Origin: Methylophilaceae bacterium
Lineage (GTDB): Bacteria > Pseudomonadota > Gammaproteobacteria > Burkholderiales > Methylophilaceae
DNA length: 8,463 nucleotides
NCBI GenBank assembly: GCA_010031285.1
Contig: RHAY01000027.1
Span: 1 to 8,463 of the forward strand
Direction: 5' to 3'
Below are positions 5,638-8,463 of the stretch, one piece after another. The position numbers were made by a program, and so were the translations under genes. Position 1 is the stretch's first letter. Each line of letters begins with the position of its first letter. The notes under the pieces are model-generated. The model saw nothing but the letters and a program-made list of their open reading frames with translations, did not search any database and was not told where the DNA came from.

Positions 5638-8307
5638 ATGTTAAAGACCATTGTTAAAAATTTATTTGGAAGTAGAAACGATAGACTCCTCAAAGAGTAT
5701 GGAAAAAAAGCTCATCAAATAAATTCATTAGAAGAAGCAACTAAAAAACTGAGTGATACCGCACTAAAAGCTAAAACTTCAGAATTTAAAAAACGTCTTA
5801 ACGAAGGGCAAAAGTTAGATGATTTGCTGGTCGAAGCTTTTGCTGTCGTGAGAGAAGTAAGTCGTCGTGTATTAGAAATGCGTCATTTTGATGTACAACT
5901 TATAGGTGGTATGGCACTTCATGATGGAAAAATTTCAGAAATGCGAACAGGTGAAGGTAAGACGCTGGTTGCGACATTACCTTCTTATCTTAATGCCTTA
6001 GAAGGTAAGGGTGTTCATGTTATTACAGTGAATGACTATCTTGCAAAACGAGATGCTGAGTGGATGGGTCAGATATATAGATTTCTAGGTTTAGAAGTCG
6101 GTGTTAATTTATCCAATATTTCAAGCGAAGAAAAGAAAAAAGCCTATCAAGCAGATATCACTTATGGCACAAATAATGAATTTGGATTTGATTATCTAAG
6201 AGACAACATGATCTTCTCCAAAGAAGAACGTGTTCAGCGTAAATTACATTACGGTCTAGTTGATGAGGTTGATTCAATTTTAATTGACGAGGCAAGAACG
6301 CCTCTGATTATTTCAGGACAGGCTGAAGATAACGTTGACCTTTATACTAAGATTAATTTAGTAGTCGCTAAGCTTTCAAGACAAAAAACTGAAGAAGAAA
6401 GTGGCGATTACTGGGTGGATGAAAAAGCGCATCAGGTGGTTCTTTCAGAAAGCGGTCATGAGAATGTAGAGAAGTTATTAATTCAAGCCGGTTTGTTATC
6501 TGAACAATCAAGTTTATATGATGCAACGAATATTTCACTTGTGCATCATATTAATGCTTCATTAAAAGCAAGAAACTTATTTAATAAAGATCAGCATTAT
6601 GTCGTGCGTGATAATAGCATCATTATTGTGGATGAATTTACAGGAAGAATGATGCCAGGTCGTAGATGGTCAGAAGGTATTCATCAGGCTGTTGAGGCGA
6701 AAGAAGGTGTTGAAATTCAAAAAGAAAATCAAACGCTTGCTTCTATTACATTCCAAAATTATTTTAGGATGTATCAAAAGCTATCCGGTATGACAGGTAC
6801 AGCTGATACAGAGGCTTATGAATTCAGTCAAATTTACGGTTTAGAAACTATTATTATCCCTCCTCATCGAACGACACAAAGAAAAGACATGATGGATAAA
6901 GTGTATCGCACCTCACAAGAGCGATATGCTGCAGTGATTGAGGATATCAAAGCATGTCAAAAGATTCAGCAGCCAGTGTTGGTGGGCACTACTTCAATTG
7001 AAAATTCAGAGCTTATTTCAGCGCTACTTACAAAAGCAAAATTAAAGCATCAAGTATTGAATGCGAAGCATCATGAGAAAGAAGCGCATATTATTGCGCA
7101 AGCAGGGCGTCCAAGCATGATTACCATTGCAACTAATATGGCAGGGCGCGGAACAGACATTGTCCTTGGTGGAAGTATTGAAGCTGACATTCATGATATT
7201 AAGTTAAACGACAAATTAACTGAAAGTAAAAAAGAAAAAGAAATTAAGGCACTCAAAGAATCATGGAAAGAACAAAATAGCCTTGTGGTTAAAGCAGGGG
7301 GACTTCATATTATTGGTACCGAAAGGCACGAATCAAGGCGAGTAGACAATCAGCTTAGAGGACGTGCAGGAAGACAAGGCGATCCAGGATCTAGTCGATT
7401 CTATTTATCTTTAGAAGATTCATTATTAAGAATATTCGCCTCTGATCGCGTTTCAGCCATTATGGAAAAGCTAAAGATGCCAGAGGGTGAAGCGATTGAG
7501 CATTCTTGGGTGACAAAAGCTATTGAAAACGCACAAAGAAAAGTAGAAGGTCGTAATTTTGATATTAGAAAGCAGTTACTCGAATACGACGATGTCGCAA
7601 ATGATCAAAGAAAAGTAATTTATGAACAAAGAAATGAATTACTTGATTCTGAACAAACAGCAGAAACCATTGCTGCTATGAGAGAAGATGTCCTTCGCGA
7701 CCTGATGCAGGCTCATATTCCTCTCGGCAGTATGGAAGATATGTGGGATATCCCATCTTTAGAGAAAATTTTATTTTCTGATTATGGTTTAAGTCTTTCC
7801 ATCAAGACATGGGTTGATAAAGAGCCTCAGATTGCCATAGAAGATATTTATGAGAGGGTCATTAGCCTTGCGAATAAACAGTATCAAGAAAAAGAATCAT
7901 TAGTTGGCAAGGATATTATTCGGCATTTTGAAAAAACGGTGATGCTTCAGAGTATTGATCATCATTGGAGAGAGCATTTGTCATCACTTGATCATTTAAG
8001 ACAGGGCATACATCTCCGATCTTATGCTCAAAAAAATCCTAAGCAAGAATATAAAAAAGAAGCTTTTGAATTATTCGGATATCTTTTAGATACAGTTAAG
8101 ACTGAAGTCACACGCATTACTATGGTTGTAAAAATTAAAAATGAAGCCGAAGTCAATGAGATTGATGAAAAAAATAAAGATGAGATTAAAAAATCAACTC
8201 GAAAGAAAGACGATGCAAAAAATACTTTCCCTAAAGTTGGTAGAAACGATCCATGTCCATGCGGAAGTAATAAAAAATATAAGCAATGTCATGGCACTTT
8301 AGACTAA
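5638..8307 (+). CDS. secA: Preprotein translocase ATPase SecA
   Basis: SecA is the essential motor that drives secretory proteins through SecYEG at the inner membrane using ATP. At 889 residues it is close to the E. coli length (901). Visible landmarks are the start MLKTIVKNLFGSRNDR, Walker A MRTGEGKT (102-109, Lys108), GTNNEFGFDYLRDN (177-190), Walker B VDEVDSILIDEART (208-221), GTTSIE (450-455), TNMAGRGTDI (499-508), and the motif VI region QLRGRAGRQG (572-581). Further on are HWREHLSSLDHLRQG (776-790, helical scaffold/two-helix finger region) and the C-terminal Zn site C873-P-C875 ... C884-H885, which binds SecB and phospholipid in the family. A Lys/Glu-rich linker precedes the Zn tail. 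The start matches family N-termini, but no Shine-Dalgarno is evident, so translation may be coupled to the M23 gene. No secM-like regulator lies upstream. All motor motifs are intact. Confidence 0.98.
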   Translation: MLKTIVKNLFGSRNDRLLKEYGKKAHQINSLEEATKKLSDTALKAKTSEFKKRLNEGQKLDDLLVEAFAVVREVSRRVLEMRHFDVQLIGGMALHDGKISEMRTGEGKTLVATLPSYLNALEGKGVHVITVNDYLAKRDAEWMGQIYRFLGLEVGVNLSNISSEEKKKAYQADITYGTNNEFGFDYLRDNMIFSKEERVQRKLHYGLVDEVDSILIDEARTPLIISGQAEDNVDLYTKINLVVAKLSRQKTEEESGDYWVDEKAHQVVLSESGHENVEKLLIQAGLLSEQSSLYDATNISLVHHINASLKARNLFNKDQHYVVRDNSIIIVDEFTGRMMPGRRWSEGIHQAVEAKEGVEIQKENQTLASITFQNYFRMYQKLSGMTGTADTEAYEFSQIYGLETIIIPPHRTTQRKDMMDKVYRTSQERYAAVIEDIKACQKIQQPVLVGTTSIENSELISALLTKAKLKHQVLNAKHHEKEAHIIAQAGRPSMITIATNMAGRGTDIVLGGSIEADIHDIKLNDKLTESKKEKEIKALKESWKEQNSLVVKAGGLHIIGTERHESRRVDNQLRGRAGRQGDPGSSRFYLSLEDSLLRIFASDRVSAIMEKLKMPEGEAIEHSWVTKAIENAQRKVEGRNFDIRKQLLEYDDVANDQRKVIYEQRNELLDSEQTAETIAAMREDVLRDLMQAHIPLGSMEDMWDIPSLEKILFSDYGLSLSIKTWVDKEPQIAIEDIYERVISLANKQYQEKESLVGKDIIRHFEKTVMLQSIDHHWREHLSSLDHLRQGIHLRSYAQKNPKQEYKKEAFELFGYLLDTVKTEVTRITMVVKIKNEAEVNEIDEKNKDEIKKSTRKKDDAKNTFPKVGRNDPCPCGSNKKYKQCHGTLD

Positions 8308-8309
8308 TG

Positions 8310-8314
8310 AAGGA
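8310..8314 (+). promoter_or_regulatory. Ribosome binding site of the DUF1289 gene
   Basis: AAGGA lies 11 bases before the ATG at 8326, within the 18-base gap after the secA stop. The spacing is slightly long but usable, and it supports choosing this ATG. Confidence 0.5.
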
Positions 8315-8325
8315 TATTTCGTATC

Positions 8326-8463
8326 ATGGTTGAATCCCCATGTATTGGCATTTGCCATATTAGTAAAGAGCATCAGTTTTGCGAGGGATGTTTTCGAAGC
8401 GAAGAGGAAATTTCTCAATGGATCACATTTAGTGATGAGCAAAAAAAAGAAATTCTACAATTA
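8326..8463 (+). CDS. DUF1289 cysteine-rich protein, N-terminal part (3' end outside the window)
   Basis: An open frame begins at ATG 8326 and runs to the window end, giving the first 46 residues. The start MVESPCIGICHI and the later QFCEGCFRSEEEISQW show the DUF1289 pattern: Cys6, Cys10, Cys19 and Cys22, a C-x3-C ... C-x2-C arrangement, followed by a conserved Glu-Ile-x-x-Trp. Members are short (usually about 60-100 residues) and predicted to bind Fe-S or Zn; their function is unknown. The gene follows secA after 18 bases on the same strand and is probably co-transcribed with it. Only the beginning is visible, so length and ending cannot be judged. Confidence 0.85.
   Translation, partial: MVESPCIGICHISKEHQFCEGCFRSEEEISQWITFSDEQKKEILQL

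Overview
The window is an AT-rich, densely packed piece of bacterial chromosome. It holds six complete genes, and a gene is cut by each window edge. The protein types and the DUF721/DciA - M23 peptidase - secA neighbourhood suggest a betaproteobacterium. The compact layout and low GC fit best with a streamlined aquatic Methylophilales-like methylotroph (OM43 / 'Candidatus Methylopumilus' type). The lineage is an inference from gene content and protein character, with no database comparison behind it. All genes look like core housekeeping genes. I see no insertion sequence, phage gene, CRISPR array, tRNA or rRNA.

Layout from left to right. Positions 1-363 hold the 3' end of pgk (phosphoglycerate kinase). 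Its TAA is followed directly, with no spacer, by purC (SAICAR synthetase, 364-1266). purC converges on hppA, a membrane proton-pumping pyrophosphatase (minus strand, 1309-3333). Between them lies a symmetrical A-tract / GC stem / T-tract hairpin at 1269-1297 that can terminate transcription from both sides. Upstream of hppA on the same minus strand are a TauE/SafE-family membrane permease (3437-4240) and a DciA/DUF721 protein (4224-4667). These two genes overlap by 17 bases.

A short divergent intergenic region (4668-4710) separates dciA from a plus-strand run: a membrane-anchored M23 (LytM-type) peptidase (4711-5601), secA (5638-8307), and the first 46 codons of a DUF1289 Cys-rich protein (8326 to the window end).

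Functionally the window combines central carbon metabolism (pgk), purine synthesis (purC, whose pathway chemistry releases pyrophosphate at several steps elsewhere in metabolism), recovery of pyrophosphate energy as proton motive force (hppA), replicative helicase loading (dciA), envelope remodelling (M23) and protein export (secA). The pyrophosphatase carries the Lys/Thr signature of the K+-independent H+-pumping subclass. I found no convincing undescribed system. The points most worth a second look are the zero-spacer, in-frame pgk/purC junction, the dciA/tauE overlap, and the near absence of Shine-Dalgarno sequences except before hppA and the DUF1289 gene.
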